Origin: DATJZG01 sp035499295
GTDB lineage: Bacteria; Myxococcota; Myxococcia; Myxococcales; Anaeromyxobacteraceae
Direction of reading: 5' to 3'
Length of the DNA stretch: 64,000 nt
Assembly (NCBI GenBank): GCA_035499295.1
Contig: DATJZG010000082.1
Span: forward strand, 1 to 64,000
Made by a program: the position numbers and the translations under genes. Shown one piece after another: positions 50,821 through 61,165 of the stretch. Positions within the stretch are counted from its first letter, which is position 1; each line of letters starts with the position of its first letter. The notes below the pieces were generated by a model. The model searched no databases and was not told the DNA's origin. It worked only from the letters and a program-made list of their open reading frames with translations.

Positions 50821-51627
50821 CTAGAAGAGGCGATCCTCGCGCGCGAGCAGCTCCCGCGCTCGGCTCCGCGCCATCTCGTCCTCCGGACCGAAGCGGGGGT
50901 CCGCTTCCCCGGGCGCGAGGACCTCCGTCAAGGCCGCCTCGAAGGCCTTGCGGTCCTGCAGGAGCACGAACAGGGTCTCCGCTTCGCGCACCTTCGTCAG
51001 TCGGCAGCGCGGCCCCAGGGAGACGGCCTTCTCGAACTCGCCCCGCGCCCGAGCGGCGCCGCCGCCGACGGCGGCCGGCAGCGCCGCCCGCCACGCCCCC
51101 AGGGCCCGGTAGGGCCCGGCGCAGTCGATGCCCCCGTCGAGCGCGGCGGCTCGCTCCATCGAGGCGAGCGCCACGTCCTTCACGGCGAGCAAGGCGGCGA
51201 ATCCCTTCCCCTGCGCTCCCGACCAGCTCGCGAGCGCCAGCCAGTAGAGCGCCTCGGCACCGGGCAGGTCGACCTTGGCCGCGGCCGCCACCGGGTCGCC
51301 GGCGTCGACCGCCGTCGCCCAAGCCGGCGAGAGGCGCCGCAGCGCGCGCTCGGCGGCGCGCGAGGCGCGTCCCCAGGCGTCGGCCGCCTCGGCCGGGTTC
51401 GCTCGCGCGCGAAAGGCCTCGGCGCGGGCGAGCCGTAGCTCCGCCTCCGGATCTCCCGGACGGAGCGCCGCCGCCTCGCGGTAGGCGGCGAGGGCGGCCG
51501 AGAGCTGCGCGGGGTCGCCCCTCGCAGCCATGGCCGCGTCGCCGCGGGAGAGGAGGTCGCCTGGCACGGCGGCCACCGGCGCCGGGGCCGAGAGGGAGAG
51601 GGCCAGGACGGCGAGGGCGATCATCAC
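50821..51627 (-). CDS. TatT-like (TRAP T-component-type) TPR protein
   Basis: 268 residues. Signal peptide MMIALAVLALSLSAPAPVAA, then helical repeats rich in Ala/Arg/Leu. The order AAALRPGDPEAELRLARAEAFRA, YWLALASWSGAQGKG and YRALGAWRAALPAAVGGG matches the TatT architecture of secreted TPR trimers associated with TRAP-type uptake of organic acids. No TRAP permease or binding protein is in the window. The ATG overlaps the end of the MaoC-like gene (ATGA). The ligand is unknown. Confidence 0.65.
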   Translation of the reverse strand: MMIALAVLALSLSAPAPVAAVPGDLLSRGDAAMAARGDPAQLSAALAAYREAAALRPGDPEAELRLARAEAFRARANPAEAADAWGRASRAAERALRRLSPAWATAVDAGDPVAAAAKVDLPGAEALYWLALASWSGAQGKGFAALLAVKDVALASMERAAALDGGIDCAGPYRALGAWRAALPAAVGGGAARARGEFEKAVSLGPRCRLTKVREAETLFVLLQDRKAFEAALTEVLAPGEADPRFGPEDEMARSRARELLAREDRLF

Positions 51628-52454
51628 CGCCGCTTGGCGCTCTTCTTCTTCCCGGCCGGCCGCGCTTTCTTCTTCGCCGGCTTCGGTGCCGGGCGCTTCC
51701 TGGGCGCCGGCTTATTCGCGGTCTTCCTTCGCGCCGCGCGCGAGGCGCCGGGGCGCGCGGGCGGCTTCGGCGTCGGAGGCGGCGCCGCCGGCGCGCCAGC
51801 GCGCGCGGGCGCAGGCGATCCCAGCCGGGCGGGCGCAGGCGATCCCGGCCGGGGGGGAGCAGCTGGCCTTCCCGGTGCGGCCACGAGCTTCACCGGGCCC
51901 GGGGGCGGGCGCGCCGGGGCGCTGCCGCGCGAGAGGCGCGCCAGCCGCTCTTCCTCCTCGGCCTGGGTGACGACGAGCGGAGGCTGGCCGGCGCGCTGCC
52001 GCGCGTCGTCCTCGGTGCTGTAGTAGAGCTGCGCCGTCAGTACGCCGCGCACCACCAGCTCGCCGCGCTGGTTCTCGGCCCAGAGCTCGATGTCGACCGC
52101 GTAACGCCCGCCCTCCTCGAAGCGCCGGTCGGCGACTCGCCCGCGAGCGGTGATGACGTCGCCGGGCCAGATGATCTTCACGAAGCGGCAGGTGAAGCGG
52201 CGCAGGCGGGCGCCGCGGAGCCACTCCACCGCGAGCTCGCCCAGGAAGCCCATGGCGAGCATTCCCGGCACCAGGACGCTCGGGAAGCCCGCGTTGCGGG
52301 CGAAGGGCTCGTCGACGTGAAGGGGGCTGTAGTCGCCGCTCGCGCCGACGTAGCGCGCGATCTGGACCCGATCCACCGGCGGCTTGACGAGCGGCGGGAG
52401 CTCGTCGCCGACCTTCACCGCCTCGAAGTAGAGTTGCCGCGCCAGCAGCACCAT
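51624..52454 (-). CDS. MaoC-type dehydratase with a basic Pro/Ala/Lys tail
   Basis: 276 residues. The first ~155 form a hot-dog MaoC domain: the catalytic YVGASGDYSPLHVDEPFARNAG carries the Asp/His pair, then LVPGMLAMGFLGE and the strand RRFTCRFVKIIWPGDVI. The last ~95 residues are a low-complexity tail of Pro, Ala, Arg and Lys repeats ending in a Lys/Arg run; this is absent from ordinary MaoC proteins and resembles histone-H1-like tails. It probably pairs with the next gene upstream (52463) as a two-subunit enoyl hydratase. ATG 52454. Genes are nine bases apart. Confidence 0.82.
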   Translation of the reverse strand: MVLLARQLYFEAVKVGDELPPLVKPPVDRVQIARYVGASGDYSPLHVDEPFARNAGFPSVLVPGMLAMGFLGELAVEWLRGARLRRFTCRFVKIIWPGDVITARGRVADRRFEEGGRYAVDIELWAENQRGELVVRGVLTAQLYYSTEDDARQRAGQPPLVVTQAEEEERLARLSRGSAPARPPPGPVKLVAAPGRPAAPPRPGSPAPARLGSPAPARAGAPAAPPPTPKPPARPGASRAARRKTANKPAPRKRPAPKPAKKKARPAGKKKSAKRR

Positions 52455-52462
52455 TGCCTCCC

Positions 52463-52900
52463 CTAGCCGCGGCGAAGGATGAAGGTTTCGCGCGAACGGA
52501 AGACCAGCTCTCCCTCCATCCCCCGCCCCTCGGTCTCGAGCACGAGCACGTCCATGGCGCCGCTCGTCCCCGTCCGCTCCTGGACGTCGGCGACCCGAGT
52601 CCTCACCGCGATCCGGTCCCCGCCCACGATGGGTCGGCCGTAGTCGATGGCTTGCTCCCCCAGGAGCAGCGAGCGCGTGCCCAGGTCGAGGGAGTGTCGG
52701 AACCGCTCGTTCAGGGTGAGCAGCGCCGGGAACGTCGGCGGACCGACGATCCCGGCGTAACCGGCGGAGCGAGCGGCCTCCTCGTCCGTGTAGATGGGGT
52801 TCGCGTCGCCGATGGACTCGGCGAAGCGCCGGATGGCGCCCTTCTCCACCTCGATGACGGCGACCTCGCTCTCGCGGCCGATGAGGGACTTGTCGAGCAT
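52463..52900 (-). CDS. MaoC-like N-terminal dehydratase subunit (FAS1-DH region)
   Basis: 145 residues, hot-dog fold. GRESEVAVIEVEKGAIRRFAESIGDANPIYTDEEAA is the usual start of MaoC-like N-terminal domains (here cited as IGDANPIYTDEEAARSAGY), followed by VGPPTFPALLTL. These domains pair with a second hot-dog, as in HadA-HadB, to hydrate enoyl-thioesters; the catalytic Asp/His lie in the partner encoded directly downstream. The two genes are nine bases apart. ATG 52900 follows the DapB-like gene by ten bases. Confidence 0.82.
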   Translation of the reverse strand: MLDKSLIGRESEVAVIEVEKGAIRRFAESIGDANPIYTDEEAARSAGYAGIVGPPTFPALLTLNERFRHSLDLGTRSLLLGEQAIDYGRPIVGGDRIAVRTRVADVQERTGTSGAMDVLVLETEGRGMEGELVFRSRETFILRRG

Positions 52901-52910
52901 GCGCGCCTCG

Positions 52911-53900
52911 CTACGAGCGCCCCGCGGGAAGGTCGAGGATGGTGACGAGGCCGCGCAGCATGGGCAGAGCGCTCGCCGCGTGGGCCATCGTCCAGGCAGT
53001 GGCCGCCTCGCCCGGGATCCCCCCGGGCGCGACGAGCCGGAGCGGCGGGTCGGCGTCGATGCGAATCTCGTCGTGCGGGTTCTCGGCGCCCACCGCCAGC
53101 ACGAGCTCCAGGCGGACGACCTCGCGCCCGTCGGCCCATCCGCGGGCCACCTGTCGCACCCCGGAGACGCGCCCCTTCTTCACCGCCGCGGGTCCAGGCA
53201 GGTCCCGCGCCGCCAGGACCGGCTCCGCGTCGTGCTCCACCTCGTCGAGCTCGAGGCCGCTTCCCAGCGCAGCGAGCGCCGCGGACTCCGGGAGGCCCAC
53301 GTGGCCGACCTCCTCGGCCTCGAGGGCCCGCTGGAACTGCTCCACCGCCATCCCCACGCCCGCCTTTCGGGCGAGCTCCGGCCGGCGTCGGGAGAGATCG
53401 ACGACCCGCCGCGCCTCCAGGTGGCGGACCGGGCCGGTCGCCTGCGAGAGGAGCGCCGGAAGCCGGTCGAGCGCGAAACCGGGGTTCACGCCGGTCGCCA
53501 CCACGGCCACCTCGTGCCGCTCGCAGAGGGCATCGAGAGCGTCGGCCTCTTCCTCGTGGGCGAGCCAAGGGTAGGCGAGCTCCTCGCAAGTGGAGGCGAC
53601 CGAGACCCCGGCCCTCACCGCCTGCTCGATCTGGGGGAGGACCTCGGTCAGGAAGGAAGCCGTCGCCTGCACTAGCACCCCTCCCGACGCCGACGCCAGG
53701 GCGCGAGCCGCGTCGCCCGCCACCACGAGGGAGGGCGCCGGCTCGCCGAGGACCGAGTCGAGCCTCTTTCCTTCGCTGCGGGGGTCGACGACGGCGACGA
53801 GCTCGAGCTCCGGCGCGGCGAGGACGGCCCGGGTCACGGCCCGGCCGATGTGGCCGAGGCCCGCCACGACCACCGGGATTCCGACTCCTCGCTCCGCCAA
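52911..53900 (-). CDS. DapB-fold NAD(P)-dependent dehydrogenase (2,4-diaminopentanoate dehydrogenase-like)
   Basis: 329 residues. Rossmann motif VVVAGLGHIGRAVTRAVL, then VQATASFLTEVLPQIEQAV and GVSVASTCEELAYPW. VATGVNPGFALDRLP matches the dihydrodipicolinate-reductase/2,4-diaminopentanoate-dehydrogenase group, where the N-P-G-F loop holds substrate. Ornithine breakdown through diaminopentanoate would need ord partner genes, which are not present, so the true reaction is open. TTG 53900 is taken with GGAGGGAG upstream; GTG a few codons in is possible. First gene of a long minus-strand run; a TTGAAC/ATATAT promoter lies 60 bases upstream. Confidence 0.75.
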   Translation of the reverse strand: MAERGVGIPVVVAGLGHIGRAVTRAVLAAPELELVAVVDPRSEGKRLDSVLGEPAPSLVVAGDAARALASASGGVLVQATASFLTEVLPQIEQAVRAGVSVASTCEELAYPWLAHEEEADALDALCERHEVAVVATGVNPGFALDRLPALLSQATGPVRHLEARRVVDLSRRRPELARKAGVGMAVEQFQRALEAEEVGHVGLPESAALAALGSGLELDEVEHDAEPVLAARDLPGPAAVKKGRVSGVRQVARGWADGREVVRLELVLAVGAENPHDEIRIDADPPLRLVAPGGIPGEAATAWTMAHAASALPMLRGLVTILDLPAGRS

Positions 53901-53960
53901 GCTCCCTCCGGCACCTCGCCCCGAGGGGAATCCCTCAGGTTTCCCGGGAATTCTAGGTCC

Positions 53961-53989
53961 ATATATGGCATCCCCTCGAAATCGTTCAA
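53961..53989 (-). promoter_or_regulatory. Sigma-70-type promoter upstream of the DapB-like gene
   Basis: Minus strand TTGAAC (53989-53984), 17-base spacer, ATATAT (53966-53961). Predicted start near 53954, about 55 bases before the TTG at 53900. It lies in an AT-rich island (about 53930-54065) that stands out from the GC-rich surroundings. The rest of the 53901-54096 gap shows no other gene. Confidence 0.55.
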
Positions 53990-54066
53990 GACAAATTGGG
54001 CGTTTGGGGGGCGCATCGCGCCGAGCCGATTGGCGCAATTATCGTGTAATATCAATGTCTTGACGC

Positions 54067-54090
54067 GTGTCCGGGAGCCCCTACGGACAC
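54067..54090 (-). terminator. Hairpin downstream of the TlpA-like gene
   Basis: Perfect 7-bp stem GTGTCCG/CGGACAC with a 10-base loop, six bases after the tlpA-like stop codon. No U-tract follows on the minus strand, so it may stall rather than fully terminate. Confidence 0.4.
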
Positions 54091-54096
54091 TTTGGG

Positions 54097-54777
54097 TCAA
54101 CGGAAGAGCTTCTCCAGGAAACGGAGCGCGGCCGGGTCGTTCCAGTCCCTCGGCCCGACCACGTAGGCGACGAGCTTCCCGGAGGCGTCGACGATGTAGG
54201 TCTCCGGGAACTTGAACTCGGTGCAGCGCCCGCTGCGGGCGGCGCAGTAGTAGTCCTTCGTCACCTGCTGGCTCGGGTCGAGCACCACTTCGACGCCGCT
54301 CGGGAGCCGCCCGAGGAAGAACTGGCGCACTGCGTCCCAGCCGTCGTCCACCGAGACCGCCACCATCCGGAACTTGCCGGGATGGCGCTGGGAGAGCTCG
54401 CGCCCGAGCTGCAGCATGGAGGGCATCTCCTCGCGGCAGGGTGGGCACCACGTCGCCCAGAAGTTGAGGAAGAGCACCTGACCCTTCGCGTCCCCGAGCG
54501 TGAACCGTTTGCCGTCCTGTGCCTGTGCCTCGAAGGCGGGAGCGACCTTCGCCGGCGCGATGCGCGTGATCTCGAAGGCCTCGTCGGCCTTCTCCTCGTC
54601 GCTGCCGAAGAGCTTCGCCCCGCCCCAGACCAGCCCAGCGAGGACGACCGCGAGCGCCAGGCCGACGGCCACGCGCCGCGCCGCGCGGGGAGGAACGGGG
54701 AGGTCCGCGCCGCCCGGCGTGCCTTCGGAGCTCTCCGGGTCCTCGCGCGCGCCCTCTCTGGACGGGTCAACCTGCAT
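54097..54777 (-). CDS. TlpA-like membrane-anchored thioredoxin-fold reductase
   Basis: 226 residues. A ~30-residue charged cytoplasmic stretch, one membrane helix (RVAVGLALAVVLAGLVWGG) and a periplasmic TlpA/thioredoxin domain with LNFWATWCPPCREEMPS and cis-proline in FPETYIV. It reduces disulfides outside the membrane, for example in cytochrome c maturation or redox repair. An extra Cys pair (DYYCAARSGRCTEF) sits in an insert. Unlike the protein at 30425 both redox cysteines are ordinary TGC codons. The promoter region is shared with the divergent DUF4388 gene at 54845. Confidence 0.88.
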   Translation of the reverse strand: MQVDPSREGAREDPESSEGTPGGADLPVPPRAARRVAVGLALAVVLAGLVWGGAKLFGSDEEKADEAFEITRIAPAKVAPAFEAQAQDGKRFTLGDAKGQVLFLNFWATWCPPCREEMPSMLQLGRELSQRHPGKFRMVAVSVDDGWDAVRQFFLGRLPSGVEVVLDPSQQVTKDYYCAARSGRCTEFKFPETYIVDASGKLVAYVVGPRDWNDPAALRFLEKLFR

Positions 54778-54844
54778 GGTCCGTCCGGCTTCTTACACGA
54801 GGCGCGCCCTTGCCGCCAGCCGTCTTTCCAGCGACACTCCGAGC

Positions 54845-55969
54845 GTGCGTGGCCTGACGGGCAGCTTTTCTCTCATGCCACTCGCCGAGCTCGTCGAGTT
54901 CCTGGCCCGCCGTCGCGTCACCGGATCGCTCACCTGCGAGCGGGGGACGGTCCGCAAGACGGTGCACCTGAGGGAGGGGAGCGCGGTGAGCGCCGCCTCC
55001 ACCGATCCGCGGGAGTTCCTGGGCCAGCTCCTCATCAACTTCGGCCACCTCGACGAGGAGCAGCTCGCCAAGGCATTTCGGACTCAGCAGGAGACGCGGG
55101 TGCGGCTCGGCAAGGTGCTCGCCATGGTGGGGCTCGTCCCGGCGGCCACGGTCCGCGAGGTGCTGGGCATCAAGATCCGCGAGACGCTCCTCGACGTCTT
55201 CCGCTGGGACTCGGGGGTCTTCAGCGTGGACGAGGACCCGCCGATCGCCTCCGACGACGAGCTCTCGGTGGCGGTCCCGCTCGCCGACATCCTCAAGGAG
55301 GCCGAGTTCCGCGCCACCGCCTGGGAGGCCTTCCGCGCCCAGTTCCCGAGCGGCAGCGCCGCGCTCCTCGTGGACGAGGAGCGCATCCCGGCTTCCGCGA
55401 GGGAGGACACGATCGACGGCAAGCTCATCATGCTGGCGGTCCAGGGAAAGACCATCGACGAGGTCGGGCTGGCGCTCCACGCCACCGAGTTCCACCTCTA
55501 CCAGCGGCTCTACGCCCTGGCGCGCCAGGGCGTCCTGCACGCCGCTCCGGCCCCGGCAGGATCGCCCGAGGCGCCGGCCGAGATGCTCGCCGCCGCGGAG
55601 CTCGTGGACCGCGCCCGGCAGATGCTGGCGGAGGGCAAGTCGGAGGAGGCGGAGGAAGCGGCCGCGCAGGCCCTCTCCCTCGCCCCCGGCGCCGAGGCGG
55701 CGCGGCAGGCCCTGCACGACGCCCGCGAGGCCCTGGGAAAGTCGCTCCGCTCCGTCCTCGACCGCCACTGGGTCCCGGTCCTCAAGCTCTCGGCCACCGA
55801 GATCGGCGCCCTGAAGCTCGACTCCTCCGAGAAGTACCTCCTCTCCCGCTGCGACGGTCGCCGCGACCTGGGACAGATCTCGCAAGTGGCCCCGCTCGAC
55901 GAGCTCGAGGTTCTGAAGGCCTTCCGCCGCTTCCTGCTCGCGAACGTGGTGGAGCTGCGCTCCGGGTAG
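54845..55969 (+). CDS. DUF4388 domain protein (myxobacterial-type regulator)
   Basis: 374 residues. An N-terminal DUF4388 (LTGSFSLMPLAELVEFLARRRVTGSL) is followed by a degenerate repeat DPREFLGQLLINFGHLDEEQLAKAF, with a GspE-like MshEN flavour (RVRLGKVLAMVGLV), and a TPR-like helical C-terminal half. DUF4388 is especially abundant in Myxococcota, where it appears in gliding and signalling proteins. GTG 54845 is chosen because the domain begins with LTGSFSL; the ATG at 54875 would cut it. It diverges from tlpA. Function of this protein unknown. Confidence 0.72.
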   Translation: MRGLTGSFSLMPLAELVEFLARRRVTGSLTCERGTVRKTVHLREGSAVSAASTDPREFLGQLLINFGHLDEEQLAKAFRTQQETRVRLGKVLAMVGLVPAATVREVLGIKIRETLLDVFRWDSGVFSVDEDPPIASDDELSVAVPLADILKEAEFRATAWEAFRAQFPSGSAALLVDEERIPASAREDTIDGKLIMLAVQGKTIDEVGLALHATEFHLYQRLYALARQGVLHAAPAPAGSPEAPAEMLAAAELVDRARQMLAEGKSEEAEEAAAQALSLAPGAEAARQALHDAREALGKSLRSVLDRHWVPVLKLSATEIGALKLDSSEKYLLSRCDGRRDLGQISQVAPLDELEVLKAFRRFLLANVVELRSG

Positions 55970-55990
55970 CCGGCGCCCGGCCCGTCCGCC

Positions 55991-56548
55991 CTAGCGCATC
56001 CGGGCGAGCACCAGCGCCGCGCCGGCGAAGGCACCGAGGAGCATCACCGCGAGGAGACGGCGCCGGGCGGCCGCCCCGGCCCTGGCCTTCGGGGCGCGGC
56101 TCGCGTTCGTCCGGGCTCGGCGCCACTCCCCCCGGGACCAGGCGGCGGCAACGAACAGGGGGAGGAAGAGGAAGCCCATCCCGGCGCCCACCGCGGCGGC
56201 CCAGGGCCCGGGGGCGGCGGCGAGAAACCTCGCCGAGAGGGCGCCGCCGAGGGCGGCGACCGCGTAGGCGCACCCGATGGCGGCGCCGCGGGCGAGAGGG
56301 ATCGCCTCTCCGGCCCGGGAGCCGGGCGGGGAGAGGCGCCGCCCGATGGCGACCAGCAGGAGCACGCAGGCGAGGGCAGCCGCCGCCGGGCCGAGCACCG
56401 CGGGCGCCGATCGCTCGACGAATCGGTCCGGCTCGCCGAGCAGGGTGTGGCGAACGGGGAGGTGCGCCGGGAGGGATCGCCACCGGAGCGCGAGTGCCGA
56501 CCCGACCGCCAAGAGATAGGCGACCGGGGCGAGCTCGAGGAGCGCCAC
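55991..56548 (-). CDS. DUF1648-type membrane protein
   Basis: 185 residues, four to five hydrophobic segments. The start LAPVAYLLAVGSALALRWRSLPAHLPVRH with EPDRF resembles DUF1648, a domain found in small membrane proteins and in SdpI-like immunity factors. A basic loop (WRRARTNASRAPKARAGAAARRR) precedes the last helix. GTG 56548 is the start. It overlaps nothing and reads toward the end of the DUF4388 gene (convergent, 21 bases apart). Function unknown. Confidence 0.6.
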   Translation of the reverse strand: MALLELAPVAYLLAVGSALALRWRSLPAHLPVRHTLLGEPDRFVERSAPAVLGPAAAALACVLLLVAIGRRLSPPGSRAGEAIPLARGAAIGCAYAVAALGGALSARFLAAAPGPWAAAVGAGMGFLFLPLFVAAAWSRGEWRRARTNASRAPKARAGAAARRRLLAVMLLGAFAGAALVLARMR

Positions 56549-56612
56549 CGCGTCGCTGGACGACGTCCCGGGGGAGCGGGAGGGGTCCTTCGGAGGCGGG
56601 ATGGCGTCAGCC

Positions 56613-57848
56613 CTACTGGACCGGACCGGGGGAAGCGAGCGAGGCCTGCATCCGTCCCCACTCCCAGTCCGCCCAGGCCTCGAGAGCGGCGCGCGCCACC
56701 GAGGGGGCCTTCACGCGCCAGCTGCGGTCGTTCATCACCACCACCGCGAAGGCCACCTGCGGCCGCTCGACGGGGGCGAACCCCACGAACCAGGAGTAGT
56801 CGCGGTACGGGTTCGCCTCCGCGAGCGACCCGGTCTTGCCGGCGATGGTGAGCGACTGCAGGGGGGAGTGGCGGCTGTACCGGAAGAACTGCCGCGCCGT
56901 GCCCTCGGTCACCGTCTTGCGCATCATGGAGGAGAGTGAGCCGGCGATCTGCTCGTCGAGCACCCGCTGCGCCGCCGGCCGGAGGGGCGCCACCGCGCCC
57001 TCCACCGAGGCCAGCACCTCGGGGGGCACGAAGACTCCGCCGTTCGCCACGATGGCGGCGAGCAGCGCCCCGTGCAGGGGCGAGAGCCGGACCGCCCCGA
57101 AACCCGCCGCGGTGGTGGCGAGGGCGAACGGGTCCTCCGGGATGTCGGCGCGCGACATCTCCACCGGTTGCGGGAAGGGGATGGGACGGTTGAAGAGCAG
57201 GTTCTCCGCCGAGGTCCGCAGCAGGTCGGCGTTGAGCGCGCGATCCGCCAGCTTGGCGAAGACGACGTTGGCGCTGTGGCCGAGGGCCGAGGCGAGGGTG
57301 AGGCAGCGGCGGTCGCGGCGCGGGTCGTCGGCCAGGTTGTTGCGCTGAACGCGGTGGTGGCCGCCGTGGTAGCAGATCTCCGCCTCGGGCTCGAAGCCGC
57401 GCTGCAGGAGCGCCGCGCTGGTGACGATCTTGAAGACGCTCGCCGCCGGGGCGCGCGCTTGCAGGGACAGGCCGCGCGCCCCCGGCTCCCGCTGGGAGTG
57501 CTCGGCCATGGCCAGCACCCGGCCGGTCGCCGGCTCGAGCAGGACGGCCGCCGCCCAGGGCACGCGGTAGTCGGTGAGGACCTTCTCGATCCGCGCCTGG
57601 ACGCGCGGAACCATGGTGAGGACCGCACGGCCGGCGCCCATGGGCGCGACGTAGCGGTCGGACTCCGGGTCGAGCCCCATCTCGGCGAGGCGGAGTTCGT
57701 CCGAGACCGCTGGGGGCTTGGCTGCCTCCTTGGCGGGGGCAGCGGGGGGAGCGTCACCCGAGGCCGCGAACGGCCACGGCACTCCGAGGAACACGAAGAG
57801 GGCTCCGCAGGCGGCGAGGAGCCAGGGGGCGTGGCGTCGGCGACTCAT
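56613..57848 (-). CDS. Penicillin-binding transpeptidase-domain protein
   Basis: 411 residues. An N-terminal signal/anchor (APWLLAACGALFVFLGVPW) precedes a transpeptidase domain with catalytic serine in ASVFK (S-x-x-K), SAN (S-x-N) in LGHSANVVFAK and KTG in IAGKTGSLAE. Missing is the PBP dimerisation/pedestal domain of full class B PBPs, so this is a short variant, perhaps a divergent PBP acting in cell-wall remodelling or antibiotic tolerance. It is the target of beta-lactams if active. ATG 57848 lies just after a candidate promoter (57860-57888). The DUF1648 gene is 65 bases downstream. Confidence 0.82.
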   Translation of the reverse strand: MSRRRHAPWLLAACGALFVFLGVPWPFAASGDAPPAAPAKEAAKPPAVSDELRLAEMGLDPESDRYVAPMGAGRAVLTMVPRVQARIEKVLTDYRVPWAAAVLLEPATGRVLAMAEHSQREPGARGLSLQARAPAASVFKIVTSAALLQRGFEPEAEICYHGGHHRVQRNNLADDPRRDRRCLTLASALGHSANVVFAKLADRALNADLLRTSAENLLFNRPIPFPQPVEMSRADIPEDPFALATTAAGFGAVRLSPLHGALLAAIVANGGVFVPPEVLASVEGAVAPLRPAAQRVLDEQIAGSLSSMMRKTVTEGTARQFFRYSRHSPLQSLTIAGKTGSLAEANPYRDYSWFVGFAPVERPQVAFAVVVMNDRSWRVKAPSVARAALEAWADWEWGRMQASLASPGPVQ

Positions 57849-57859
57849 CCGGTATCGCC

Positions 57860-57888
57860 ATACTGGCCCATTTGGGTCGACCCGTCAA
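57860..57888 (-). promoter_or_regulatory. Possible promoter of the penicillin-binding gene
   Basis: Minus strand TTGACG (57888-57883), 17-base spacer, CAGTAT (57865-57860), leaving only a few bases before ATG 57848. If real, the mRNA is nearly leaderless. A 10-base palindrome GGGTCGACCC lies in the spacer and might serve an operator. Confidence 0.35.
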
Positions 57889-57899
57889 AAAATGTCGAG

Positions 57900-57930
57900 A
57901 GGGCGCCTCTTTGACCACAGACGGCGCCCT
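57900..57930 (-). terminator. Hairpin and T-tract after ppdK
   Basis: Perfect 8-bp stem AGGGCGCC/GGCGCCCT with a 15-base loop, 22 bases after the ppdK stop. On the minus strand a run of six T follows eight bases beyond the stem (57892-57887). A reasonable intrinsic terminator, though the spacing is longer than ideal. Confidence 0.55.
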
Positions 57931-57951
57931 TTCGGCTCGGGGGTGCGCGAC

Positions 57952-60930
<2,979 letters not shown>

Positions 60931-61134
60931 GTCGCCCTCGCACCGCCGCGCGGATCGTCGCGGCACTCGAAAGACCCACCCTTGCGAGCACGCCAAAGCG
61001 CGAGAGGCGCCCCGGCTCGCGTCCCCACAGAGGTACCCGGTTTCGGCCCCGCAAGGGCTTGAGCCCAGTCAAAAACCTCGGGGCGAACCTTGTCAAACGC
61101 CCGTGCCCGAGCGGGGTTGGAAGAGTAAAGCCTG

Positions 61135-61164
61135 AAAAGCCGACCGGGGAACTCGGTCGTCGGC
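61135..61164 (-). terminator. Intrinsic terminator after the PP-loop gene
   Basis: Minus strand GCCGACGACCG then CCGGTCGGC, forming an imperfect GC stem, followed at once by TTTT. It begins two bases beyond the stop of the thiolation gene. Confidence 0.6.
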
Positions 61165-61165
61165 G

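Noticed and set aside
61068..61096. TTGACA and TTGACT upstream of ppdK as -35 elements
   Set aside because: No -10-like hexamer lies 16-18 bases from either; left unassigned.
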